A model generated the notes under the pieces. The model had not been told where the DNA came from and searched no databases. It was given only the letters and a program-made list of their open reading frames with translations. Of a stretch of 58,063 nt of DNA, positions 22,290 to 33,475 are shown piece after piece; the first letter of the stretch is position 1, and every line of letters starts with the position of its first letter. The position numbers were made by a program, and so were the translations under genes. Source of the stretch: Acanthaster planci (Eukaryota; Echinodermata; Asteroidea; Valvatida; Acanthasteridae); contig NW_019091651.1 in assembly GCF_001949145.1 (NCBI RefSeq), positions 189,570 to 247,632 on the forward strand. The letters run 5' to 3'.

Positions 22290-23700
22290 CTGACGTGGAT
22301 GCGAAAAAACAAAAGACAGAATCCTGAAACGCTGGTTAGAGCATACTGAGAATTCACCAATATGCATAAAACGCATAAAAAGCTTTCAGGAAATCGCACG
22401 AAATAAATACATTGAAAATCAATATATTAAAGTTGATGACATCAAATCAATTCTAAGCGAAAAAAGCGAATCCGCACAATCCGTCAAAAAAATAAGCCCG
22501 ACGTCAAAGACTCTGTTCAATAGCAGCGGTGCATTAAGCCTCGCAAGGCTGGCTCGTGTCACAGGGCATATTACCAGCGAGCCTGCCTACAGGTTAAAGT
22601 CAAAATAAGAACCAGTTAATTCCTCTGTTGGATAAAAAAGCAAATCAAGACGATTCGCAAGTCCTGTCCTCAGCTTGGGAAGATATATTATTTAATACAA
22701 CTCAACAGGAAACGTCGTTTACCGGCGATAATGATTTTGAAAGTTTACCTTGGACGTTGCTCCGGATGAGCGAAAAACTTTTGGAACTTTAAATATTGAA
22801 AATTGATACGATTAATTAGTTAAAGATGAAGATCCCCTGCGAGAAACAGAACTTGCAAGACGAGTCAGATTAATGGAACTAAAAAGACTGTTAGTCGAAC
22901 AGTAGTAGATGATTTTTATGAAGGTATTGAAAAGATACTGGTTACGAGCCGTGAATTAAAGATCCAAAAATATTTGACCTTGACAGTTAAAGCTATACTA
23001 TACGTCCACTTTTAAAGGTGAAAAAGTTCTTTTGAACCGAGAAAATAATGCTAATTAGATGTACTGTTGGGTAAAAAGCAAGTACAGATTTCATAAGACG
23101 TGCCTTTAGGTTTCCAAGATTACGTTACCGGGAAAAACGAAACAAGAAGTAGCCCAAGTGACTGGTAAAACTTGAGGAACTTCACCTAGAAAGCATAGAT
23201 TTAATAGAAATACGCCAAGAAACAAATTGAGCAAGCAGCATTGTAGAAGAGCTCACTCGAGGTGTAGACGTTCAAAACAGAAAAATTAAACTACAGACAA
23301 ATTGCTGCTTTGCAAACGGTGAAAGGAGAACTGATTTTAAACCAGGGCAATTTGGATCAGTTGGACGAAAAAATTCAAGAGGTTAAAAACGAGTTAGACG
23401 GGGGGGGCGACTGATGCAGAACGAGAAGACTTTCGACAGCAGCTGGACAATGGAAAGACAAGGCAAGCTCGAAGTAAATTAACAGAAAGACAGATCAATT
23501 ATGAAGTAAAATTAATCAAAACAAGGAAACAATTGAAAAGATGATAGATAAAGATACAACTTTACACCAGAAGATACAAACCTTGTTTAGAGAGCAAGGC
23601 ATAACGATCGTGAGCATTTTTAGTGCTTTTTCACTAGCCGTGAGTACGATCGTATTCTAGCATATAGCCGCAGTGAGAGCTGCCGGCACGCCTAGCCCAA
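22290..23700 (+). pseudogene. Decayed gene for a long coiled-coil protein, Polinton-associated
   Basis: A chain of + strand coding pieces in shifting frames. The order is: a basic N-terminus (DRILKRWLEHTENSP), SIEARN-like helices, then GALSLARLARVTGHITSEPA; an acidic part (WEDILFNTTQQETSFTGDND); RETELARRVRLMELKRLLVE; PGKTKQEVAQVTGKT; a long heptad-rich region (ATDAEREDFRQQLDNGKTRQ); and finally KIQTLFREQGITIVSIFSAF with a hydrophobic SLAVSTIVF segment, then proline-rich sequence. The end looks like a helical tail anchored by one membrane helix. From memory, similar uncharacterised proteins recur in invertebrate genomes beside Polinton-like genes. Function unknown. At least six breaks make it non-functional. 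Confidence 0.5.
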
Positions 23701-23899
23701 GCCTGGCACCTGAGCCTGAAGAAAAACCACCGTCTAAGAAGGCGTAATAGACTGTGTATATCTAGCGGTTTCTTTTCCACTGTTGATTTTTGCCCGGGTA
23801 AAAGCGGTGTGGGTGCTGCTGGTTCCAATTCTTCTACTTGTTTGGGATCTACCAGTAACGCGTAAACGTAAGCTTGAATCGATTCGTTAACTTTTGTGA

Positions 23900-25242
23900 T
23901 GCCCACGTCTGTCAAGCTACTCTTTTTAGGAATAAAATCTCACCAAGCCAATGCAACTGTGTCCAACTGTGACATCCAAGTTACTGTATATGTACTGTAT
24001 GTACTGTTACTGGATATAAACTGCTTCGCCGTTTTCACTTTAGGTAATTTATATTCGTTAGATTTGGAAACTCGGCCAAAAACCATTTGTACTTGTTTGA
24101 CAACAATTGCTGACTAAAATTGTGACCCATTTTTTTTAAATAGAGTTTTTTTAATAGGAGGTGCCGTGGTTTTTACTTGTCAGTAAGCCATTGGTTTATC
24201 TTCGTTCTTTGACGGACTTGTGAAAACTTATTCGCCAATTTTTTCTTTTTTAAAAGAACTTGTCGTTCAAAATTCGGCTTGATTTGTCGAGTTTCTTTCA
24301 ATTTTGTAGTCTTATTTGAAACAATCTGTTCTTTCATTTCGTTAAATTTTTTAAATTTTAAATTTTTAAATAAATTTAAATTTATACAAATTGCTCCTGA
24401 GACTCATCGCCGTCTTCAATGGCGTGAGACACGTATTCATCTACCGTGTTTAGCTTGGCATCTGCAAGTCTGACTCGGTACGGTTAAAAAGTCTAGTTTC
24501 TCAACAAAAAATGTTAACTTGTTATCTGATCGTTTACAAGTGACCTGGCGCTTTCACTCGAGTCTCACGCGGAGCACAACGCGTACGAAGGCTGCCCTTT
24601 GAAGAAATTAAAGTGATGATTATTTCACGACAGTGTATCCAAAGCTCGCCCAACCTCAATGTAAGTTTTACATCCGTTATTATAATTGTCACTAACTAGC
24701 ATTGTAAAAATTGGCCGGAATGACTACACTTCCCTGTTCTCCGCCTTGTTAAAAATCTTTTGGAGCTTCTCGTGCAAGCGATGTATAACTGGGGCTTTAG
24801 AAGCAGGGGCCGTGGCCGTGACTAAAAGAGTGGACCTGGGTTCGGTTACGGCTCTGTTGTGATGCGCGTAGTTCTTTCTTCGGTGTTGTCGCCTAAAAAT
24901 CGGTCTTGAATAAATTGTAAAGCCATGCAGTGGGCTTCTTGATAAATATCAATTTTTTCTTGAGTTTAAAGTATTGCATATTCTTTTGCTTTTGCTTCCT
25001 TCTCTAATAGTTTCTCTTTTTAAATATTCCTTTCGAAAATATCTTGTTTGTTCGTTGAGATCATTAATTTTTTGACTAAATGAGAAACTGAATTTTTCCC
25101 CGCTTTATTAGCTCGAATATAATCTCTTATCATGTCATTAAATAAAGGTTGAGGGTGTTTTGTCGCTTGAAAAATGGCTGCAAGCAGACTTAGGAAAATC
25201 ACTTTTTGGGATTATTTTGATTTATTATGATTATTTATGATT
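23900..25242 (-). pseudogene. Minus-strand coding relics of unknown identity in the Polinton-like block
   Basis: Several minus-strand pieces look coding but are out of frame with each other. From right to left: FNDMIRDYIRANKAGKNSVS with LVKKLMISTNKQDIFERN (25200-25020); PASKAPVIHRLHEKLQKIFN; DNYNNGCKTYIEVGRALDTL near 24660; VRLADAKLNTVDEYVSHAIE near 24420; and a lysine-rich RQVLLKKKKLANKFSQVRQR near 24220. They probably represent one or two structural genes of the same mobile element, convergent with the coiled-coil gene. I cannot name them. Capsid or ATPase motifs were not found. Confidence 0.35.
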
Positions 25243-26560
25243 TTGTCTGTGGGAATAACTAAGAATGTAATGTGGTAATGTAATATGACCCACAGAAAAT
25301 TGAAATGTTAGGGACCACACAATTTGATGTGTGTTTTAGAAACCTCAGGAGTGTCGGTTTGCATGCTTTTGGGCCCTGAAAAGTGCCTATTTCAATGGGG
25401 CTTGAATTAGTGAACAACTATATGCCCGTGCGTAGAGCGGGTGCAGCTTGGGTGGTTTCGTTTTTGTGTTGTTGAATAAACTTCAACGAATTTTCATACA
25501 CTGCACAGTTCAAGTTAAGTTTGTTATTGAAAAGGTTTTCTAGGGAGAAAGTGGCAAATGCACAGAATCTGGGGAGTCAAAGTTTCGTGACCCCAGGTCG
25601 CGAGCGCCCAATAGGAAATAAATGCGTCGCAGATGGGGCGCAGTTGTGCATAACATGGAGTCTGAATGTTTCTGGTGAATGCCTGGGCTGGTATACGTCA
25701 CAGACATGTTTTCCTCGCATAAAAAGGCCATGAAACACACCTGATTTTTCTGTCAGTTCGTGGAACCCTCTTCAGGAGTAGATAAAAATTCACATGTGCA
25801 TAGGGTAAACTGTGGGGAATTCTCTCATGTAGTTAATGTTGTCATTGCGACCAAAGGATACCCATATAAGTTGACAAAATGGTACAAAGGGGAGAAATCT
25901 GGCGTTGAATTCGTCGTATTTTGTGCATAACTCAATGCATTTTCCCATTGGGGGAGGGCAAAGAGGTACTTAACACACGTATTCAACTGAACAAATCCTA
26001 ACAGAAATGCAATCAAATCACAAATAGACAAACTGGTGTATTTGTTTAAAGAATTTCGCTTAGATTAGAATGTGAAATGAATTTTTGCACCATCCATTGA
26101 AAAAAATATCTAGCAGAAATTGGATTATACTTTGACTTTGGCTGAAAGGTTTATTTTCGTCATGGCTATCCCTTTCTTTTTTACTTGGAATTTTTTGATG
26201 AATTACGTGTTTGGAATTGTACTTCAGCAAGTTCAAGTTTACTTAATTACGTTAATACGCCTACCAACACAACTTAGTACCATACTAATTTGTTACTTTC
26301 ATGACAAGAGTCCGAATACACTCCCGTACTTGACTGAGCGCCGACAAAGCTTGCCCGGTCATTACATTATCCGTAGAAAGTTAGGAGAGAGACTGAGAGA
26401 GAAATAAACTAATAGTAAAAAAAAATGGGGCAAGTGCAAGTACACTATGTTCACAGTTGAGAAACCATGCAGAAACATGCCACCCATTCAAAACCCACAT
26501 ACTATTTTCTAAACTTTCCAAAACAGAGTTCAATGCTAAATTAATATGTGTATTTTTAAA
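25243..26560. other. No gene recognised
   Basis: AT-rich. A 95-codon hydrophobic frame at 26120-26407 has no family resemblance I can see. Confidence 0.4.
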
Positions 26561-27060
26561 AAAGGACTGTAGGCATCCACTATCTCTACGCAAACCACCA
26601 CTAACGACAAAGGTGAATTTGGAATTATTCACGTTATCATCATGTACAGTAGCAGTTTTCCCTAATCTTTCTGAAAGTACTGTGACCGATGCAAAAGCTT
26701 ACAGCAAAGTTTTGCACTGGGAGAAAAACACACAAAACTTGTAAGAACACTCAAACGTGTCATTGATTATGATGCTGAAAACCAGCAAGCTTAGCCACTG
26801 ATGCATCAGAGTATGGGTTTGATAACGTATTGATGGGAAATAACAGAGCAGAAGCGTATGTCCGACGTAGTACAGGTTCTGTTGAGAATTTTGCGACCCC
26901 TGAAAAGGCAATTTTGGCAATTCTATTTGCATATCACAAATTTCACGACTACGTCTATTGAAAGCAAGCAACAATGAACACAAATCCCACGCCCATTGTA
27001 GGGATGTTCCAAAGCTTGTAGTTTCTTGGGTGCCTCCCTCGACTACAGTGCATTAAAAAA
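26560..27060 (+). pseudogene. Third Ty3/gypsy fragment: RT thumb and RNase H
   Basis: The + strand reads KPPLTTKVNLELF..VFPNLSES at about 26600-26670, the PPTNxxELxSFLGxxxFFxPNLSE thumb motif. RNase H follows: SLATDASEYGFDNVLMGNNR (first Asp), AEAYVRRSTGSVENFATPEK (catalytic Glu helix) and AILFAYHKFHDYVY, then NTNPTPIVGMF in place of TDHKPLVG. Frames shift at least twice. It is flanked on both sides by Polinton-like relics, so it probably inserted into that element. Its sequence differs from the other two gypsy copies. Confidence 0.68.
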
Positions 27061-27780
27061 GCACCTTCTGAGGTGCAGATTTTTCAACCAGGGCAACAAA
27101 ATGTTCTGCCACATAAGAAATAGAAGAGGCAACTACATCTCAGCGATTGTTGGGCTTGCATAGAATCAACAATATTTTACAGAAACTCTCAATTACTAAG
27201 TTTCTAAGAAGAATTTACTTGAAGGAACAGTCACAGGTCCCATACTTGTAAAGGTAAAAAACTAAAAAAATAATGAACAGATAGCCGCACTTGAACAATA
27301 AAAAATGTTGGCTCATACCATGCTAGGGTAAGATACTATTTTCTGTGACAGCGTTAATTTTCAATCCCCTACGGCCACTATCCTGGTAGCCACACCCCCT
27401 TCACTACGACAAGGCTGTATCCAAGTAACCTCACCTAATTGAACATCGTGACTAGCGGCAACAATGATGCCCCGTCACCATTCACCACCATTCACCAGTA
27501 CGAAGGCTTCAACTGAGATACACCCTCAACCATAGCTCTCGCTTAGGGATGATCTTTTCCCACATTTTCCACAAAACCCCTTGGTAGAGTCTACTTATCC
27601 ATACAAATTATGCATATTATCCTAACAATAGATAATGGTGTTGAGTCATATGTATAATAGGCGTGGAGTGACAAGACACTAGCTGTAATTCTGGGGTGTG
27701 AAAATTATTGGAGAGCTTTGCCTGGTCAAAGATTCCCAGACTTTTTAAACTAACGTATAAGACAAAAGCACGCGAGTCAA
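27061..27780. other. No gene recognised
   Basis: May hold the decayed remainder of the gypsy insertion. Nothing can be aligned by eye. Confidence 0.35.
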
Positions 27781-28640
27781 CACACTTTTGTAAACGTTGA
27801 CGAAGCGTTGACAGCCTACGCCGAATTGTCGGATAGAAACGTGTTACCGTTACCGCCAGAACCCAAGTTGGTCGGTGTTTTAGTGTACCGGTTAAGCTCG
27901 GTTCATTTTAAACGGAAAAGAATTGATAAAATTGTTTAACAGCCCACAAGGCTACTGGGCGAAGTGAGAGTAAAAAAAGGGGTGCAGAAAAATCCGGCAG
28001 TGAGATCCTAGTTAAAGGAACAGGTAATTACGCAAATATTGACAAACGCCAGACTACGTGCCGAGACCTCCGATGCTGCAAACCGAGTTTGTCAAACCGA
28101 ATGAAGCGCATCAATTGTGGATAATATTGTACTTGCGCTGGGATCGAGTAAATTGTGAAACATTTAAATACGTTTTAAGTATTGTCGACGTCTGTTCGCA
28201 GTACAAAAAATCCGAGCCTTTGATGAGTAAAACGGCTGAACAAGCACCAGCTATTAGCAAATTTACAAGCTATTAACAAATTTACAAAAGGGTCGCCTCT
28301 GACTTGGCCTAAGCTTTTCATGGTAAATTCAGGATCGGATTTAAAGGCGTATTTAAAAAGTTGATGGTAAAACACCGGGTGGAAATTGAAGTGGGAGAAA
28401 CCCGGTGTACATCGATCGTAGGTAATTGTCGAGCGGTTTAATTGCACTTTTAGCCAAGCGTTTATTTGGCGCAGGAAATGTTAAACGTAGGTGAAAGAAA
28501 CGTGGAATGGATAAAAATGTCTACCCCAAGTTATTAAATCGCCAAATGAGGAAAAGATTCGGTTGATTGACCCGTGAAAGCACCCGCAGCACCCAAAAAA
28601 AAAAGGAGCGCGCCAAAAAGAATTTTTTTCAGACATACGT
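27781..28640 (+). pseudogene. Polinton/Maverick-type integrase, catalytically dead
   Basis: A retroviral-like DDE integrase on +. Upstream coding (FVNVDEALTAYAELSDRNVL, then PPEPKLVGVLVYRLSS) ends at a stop. The integrase starts with SPQGYW near 27938. LKEQVITQILT leads into VPRPPMLQTEFVKPNEAHQL (28058 on), then FKYVLSIVDVCSQYKKSEPL, TKGSPLTWPKLFMVNSGSDL and VIVERFNCTFSQAF. In related integrases the first Asp follows HQA; here the text is HQLWIIL. The second Asp of the VDxGxEF motif is Asn. Only the Glu of VERFN survives. Stops occur near 28276 and later. It lies convergent to the DNA polymerase relic, consistent with one element. Confidence 0.78.
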
Positions 28641-28769
28641 GTTGATTATATATTTATATTATTCGGGCGAGCAGGGTGGTGGAATGGTTAAAAGGGCTAC
28701 AGATACCGATTTCGACGGCATAGTAGCTTTATAGTTTGGTTTAAAAGTGTTTTAACGTCGTGTACGTCC

Positions 28770-31330
28770 CTAAGCAGGTGCCCATCGATGCGTAAGTCTC
28801 ACGTTTTCCATCGTCTTGCCTTTAGATGCTTTGGGGGAAATTTCGAGATGTACTCTGAAGTTAATTCGGTTACATCTTGAACCCCATCGAAAGTTTTTAA
28901 TGGCAAAGGCTGACTCAATAGCCCAACTGTACAAATTATTCGCATCTAGATACATAATGTATGCCGTTGGTTTCTTTTGATCGTAGTCTTTTAATTCAGG
29001 ATTATTTGCTTTGGTATATAGCGTTTAGCCCCTACGCTTGAAATGCCACCTCTTTGGCTCATTCTTTAAATTGGAGTTTATCGATATTTGACAAAAGTCC
29101 CAATTTCAATTCCAGAGTTCTTTAAAAGCACATCCCATGACAGCCCCGGAGACGTGTAGCAATTAGCCAGGTCTAAACCGTTAATGGTTATTACAATTTC
29201 GGCATAAGTTTTCAAATACACCTGCCAGTAACAATACATCTTGTCTCGACGTATAAATCTTAATAGTCTCCGAAATTTTTACAATCGAAAGCTTGCCATA
29301 CGTTTTGAGCCCTTGTATATTCTTCCTCTGTAACAGACTGCTGCCTCAACAAGCTAAAAAAAGCAGCTCGAGGAGGCACAGCTGTATCAAAAATATCTAT
29401 ATAGTCATAAGGGTAAATTCCCTTTTCTAGCAGCAGGTCCAGGTTGTCTGGAAACCTTTCGCGGTGCAGGTTACAATCTTTATGTAAACAACTTTTTAAC
29501 CAATCGATTGAGCGAAGCTGCCGTGAAATAAAAACGAGTCTGATCAACGCAAAACGAGCTATAATTTTTCGGTGTTTTTGGAAATGACATCGAACGCTTG
29601 TGTTCCTTGCGTAATTAAATGCGCGTGGTATTTTTTCAAGTTGTGCAGCACTACGGGAATACACGTTTGATTAGGCACGACTCCGAGTTTTAAATTACAG
29701 TAAGCGTGTGCTAGGCCTCTATATTATATACACTTCACATGACAGTGATCTCTGACTTTACGAAACTTATTAATGAACTTTTCACGAGTCATACAAATGT
29801 AACCTTGTTCGTTTACTGAACTAAAGGCTGCCTTCTCGCTCTTTGTTCTCGGCTCATCCGGCACTTGACAACAACATTTTGATTCTTAAGTTGAACATAT
29901 GCATCTTTCACAGATCCAGCATATGTTACAGTTTTCATAGATTTCTGCAATTCGTGAGACCAGGTCAGAGGATTGGAATCAGCAAATGTTTTGTTAATTG
30001 CGGCGATATTCCTAATCAACGACTGCACAAATTTAACCTGCCGCGTCTGAACCTCTGTGAGTCTCGCGACAACCGCATAAGAATAACTGCAAACTTTGTG
30101 AAATTGTGTTTTAACCGTGTTTAAATCCTTTTGTTGTAAACGATCCAAAACGGACTCGTAATCTGCGTAGATTTTGTTGTAAACGATCCAAAACAGACTT
30201 GGAGATCTGCATAGAATACAAAGGGAGCGTCTTGTTTGTTTTTATAGTTTTTCAAATTTGAGAATATTTTTGCCTTTAGCAGGTAGACTTTTACACGCTG
30301 CTGTGTCAATGCCTTTGCAGTCTTTCTCATGCTTGCCTAGCCTTTCTTCCTTTAGAAAATGGATAGGCCTTTATAACATCAGTAAGATTTGCCATCGTGT
30401 TTTTTTTTCTGTCACCCATCAACCGAAAAAGGTTCTTAATCCAGCAATAATTTACGATATATGGGCTCTTCTGGGCGGTCTTGTGAAGTACGTCAGTAAA
30501 GCCAAACAGAGCCCATATATCGTAAATTATTGCTGGATTAAGAACCTTTTTCGGTTGATGGGTGACAGAAAAAATTGTTTTGTGATTCAATTCGTGGAAT
30601 CTGCGAACTGGGTATAGGAAAAGCTACTTTTGCGAAATTTAAGCCGTCAGCAGTCAAGGTGCGCTTGTCATGTGTATGATAATTTGGATTGATTCCCAAC
30701 TGATCTGAATAGAAATTTATAGCAGCTCTCAACGCCCAGCGAATGCACTCTTGATCTTCTTTTGTTTTGGACGTTGACAATTGTTTTTTTGTATGCCAAA
30801 TATTTTCGAAGTTGCCCCGACTCGATTATACTTTACCACGTTGATAATAAAACACGACTACTTTCTCAAACACCCAGCCGGAGCCCTGTTCGTGAGCTTC
30901 GACATCATCAATATGCTTCGCGAATTGTTGGTTTAACGCTTCTTTAATTGCTTGTTTAGAAAAGACCACGTTACTAGTAAATGTGAAAACGCCGAGTTTG
31001 GTCGATTCCAGGCTGTTCCATTTTGAACAGAACCTTTATTGCCATTTGTGACTTGTATGAGCCGATTTCTTTAAATTCGGCTAGTGCTTTGTCTTTGATG
31101 TGCTTTTTGTGGAAATCGAAAAAGTGAATCAAGTCGTCAGCAAAGAAATAAGGTACCAGTTCCCAGTTTCTACAGTTGTTTTCTAAATTGCCTAATTCTT
31201 CGAATGTCTGCTTTTTAATCGCGGTGATCAAATCTGTTCGCAATATTTTTCCTTTTGACCCCCCCTGGCCGTAAATTCTATGTCATTGTCTTGCGCTATT
31301 TTTAAAGCTGGTGATATGATTGTCTCGCGA
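28770..31330 (-). pseudogene. Protein-primed family B DNA polymerase (Polinton/adintovirus type), broken
   Basis: Minus-strand remains in order: SKQAIKEALNQQFAKHIDDV and QGSGWVFEKVV (N-terminal domain); VNVQNK; DQECIRWALRAAINFY; LNFAKVAFPIPSSQIPRIES; NYCWIKNLFRL; FVFYADLQV (exonuclease motif I, normally YADFE, here with Glu changed to Gln); LLLEKGIYPYDYIDIF; AFFSLLRQQSVTEEEYTRAQ; CKNFGDY; NCYTSPGLSWDVLLKNSGIE; RGGISSVGAKRY; and finally YIMYLDANNLYSWA, palm motif A. Sequence matching stops near 28770, before motifs B and C (YxDTDS), so the 3' third is lost. Many frameshifts and stops occur, plus an inverted duplication at 30403-30574. It would have replicated the element from a terminal protein primer. 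Confidence 0.85.
30403..30574. repeat. Perfect 67-bp inverted repeat inside the polymerase relic
   Basis: The left arm 30403-30469 and right arm 30508-30574 are exact reverse complements as far as I can read, around a 38-base spacer. The minus strand of the right arm no longer matches the polymerase, while the left arm in minus sense encodes the NYCWIKNL motif. A piece of the gene has therefore been copied in inverted form, replacing the original text. Confidence 0.92.
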
Positions 31331-33049
31331 AATTTCTAAATTGCCGTTGGCTCTTCTTTTACGAATGACTTTTTTTTTAGCGGGTGGCGATAATGTAATG
31401 TTAAATCGTTTGACAAAGTCGGCCAGAAATGATTTTTTTTTCCAATCACCTCAAAAGTCTGCAAAGTCAGGGCGGTGTTGTGGCTTGGTTTTTTCTTTAT
31501 TCATGTCTCTGATTTATATGTAGCTTTTACAATTTTTCTCATTTTTCTTGGAGCATTCGGAGGAAAGCTACTTTTTTCCGGAAGTGGAAAGTTACTGGGG
31601 GAATTTCCTTTTTTTGTTTGGGTATCACGAGGATGTCTGGTGAAAAGGGAAAAGTCTGTTTTTAGGTCACGAGTTTTGGAAAGTCCCGAGGTTGGTCTGC
31701 ACCTGTCAAAAGGGGTGCTGGCAGAGAACTCTCCCACCACTACTACTGAAACGAGTCCGTCGATTCATCAGCCCCAGTTTATCTGCACACGGTTGAAACG
31801 CGGTTGAGACTACAGAAAATACATAAACTTGCAGTGAATTATACATTACAAGTACATGAACACGATCGATAAATTTATACTAAGTTCTGGGGGTACAAAA
31901 CCAATAGCGAATGCGCGGCACCTTTTTGGCAGTGTTATCAATAAATAAAAATATTCATTTCTTGATAAAGTAAATTGACTAAATTACAGGAACATACAAT
32001 CATTCTCGAGGTCAAGAATCGCCAAGACACACAGTGAGGTGAACGGGTATACAAATAGCTGGGTTGTCATGGATTTACAGTGCTAGTCCAGGGTGGTGTA
32101 AGAGATAATACGAACATCAAAAAAATACATCAATAGTATACACGGTCCCTCATAAATCACATAATATACATGTAGTACTATGACTGCAAAAACAAGAATG
32201 TATGTCATAATAAAAAGGGTGAGGATCAAAAAAAGGGTGAGCAGCATAATAGACAGGTACTCACAGAATGACCCCTCCCCAACAGGCCATGTTGTAAGGA
32301 AGCAGGATAACAACTTCCTGACCAGAAATTCGTTTTTGTTCGTTTCTTTTAGTTTCTTTTGCACAAGTTTGCTCCAGATGAAGAGAACTTAACCCCAACC
32401 AAGGGTCTTAGTAATGTGTTTGGGGTCCAAACTGACCGCCAATGATAGTTTGACAACGGTTTTGTCAATGACTTCGATCTGAATAAAAAAAAATGGGCTG
32501 AGTAAATTCAACAGGTCAAAACTTGGATAACGGGCTGACAATTTATGGGACAGCCTCCTGGCCTATGTTCGACACAACCAACCACATATCCACACACACA
32601 CAATATTACAAACAGCATTTTCGAAAAAAGAAAAAAAAAGGAATGCAACACTTTGAATCCATACCTTTTTCCCTTCTTGTTTGTTTATTTATTTGACAAC
32701 CTCCACTTTCTTCAAGAAGTGTGCCAATGACTCATAATGTAGTCGTATGCCTCAGAAACTCCACAGGAGGTTAAATGGACCAAACATTGTAAACACCTTG
32801 CCACTCCAACCCTGCTGGAATTAGTGAGCTTCCTAAATCTTACCCAAACAAAGGAGACAACACATGACAACGCCAACAACCCGTGTTCAGAACGTTATAT
32901 TAAAATGCAAAGGCATGCATGCTCCAGCCACTCTGCCAGTCGGTTTCATGCACTGATGATGTGATTTTACTTGCCCAAAACCTGGCTTAGCTGTTCATTA
33001 AAACTCCTTGGACCAATCACCATTAAAGAAATTGTAGTGCTACATCACC
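31331..33049. other. Probable upstream end of the polymerase relic, then no gene
   Basis: Up to about 31800 both strands have open frames (79 codons on -, 110 on +). The minus frame is Ser/Pro/Lys-rich and could be the low-complexity N-terminal extension of the polymerase, but no motif confirms it. From 31810 on the sequence is AT-rich and non-coding, with a short CA tract near 32575. Confidence 0.4.
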
Positions 33050-33475
33050 CCTAATGCAGGGGGCACAGGACTCTGATATGGTGGTCTGTAGCCGCCCAAA
33101 TTGCGTCCCATCGTCCCGTCCCCACAACGCGACGCTACGACAGCTCCATCGCGTCGTCCCGTCGCCCCGTCGCGTCGTGATGTCGCCCCGTGATGTTGCC
33201 TCTTTTCTCATTACCTTAATGCTGTTTTTAGTACATTGTATCGTGCCGTCTTGCCATCGCGTCGTGCCATCGTGATGTCGTGTCGTGCCGTCGTAGCGTT
33301 GCGGTGTGCCGTTGTAGCGTCGTGTTGCTTGTCATTGTATGGTTTTAATGCAATGTGGGTTAGGCCGTCGTGTCCTAATGTCTTTACCTTCGCGTCGTGT
33401 CATTGCACCATTGTTTCGTGCTGTCGCATTGTGTCGTCGTCCATCATATTGTGCCGTCGTGCAGACTGTTTCTAA
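33050..33475 (+). repeat. CGTCGTG-rich degenerate minisatellite
   Basis: About 400 bases dominated by variants of CGTCGTGCC and CGTCGTGTCG (for example GTCGTGTCGTGCCGTCGTAG). Unit length is about 9-10 bases and irregular. All open frames here reflect the repeat and are not genes. The reverse-complement motif makes up the tract at 34975-35115. Confidence 0.8.

Noticed and set aside
26120-26407. 95-codon hydrophobic frame as a membrane protein
   Set aside because: The hydrophobicity comes from T-rich DNA; there is no family match and no exon signals.
30327-30617. Open frames on both strands with the same peptide
   Set aside because: The duplicated peptide comes from the 67-bp inverted repeat, not from two genes.
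33023-33475. Several open frames in the CGTCGTG tract
   Set aside because: They result from a low-complexity minisatellite lacking stop codons.
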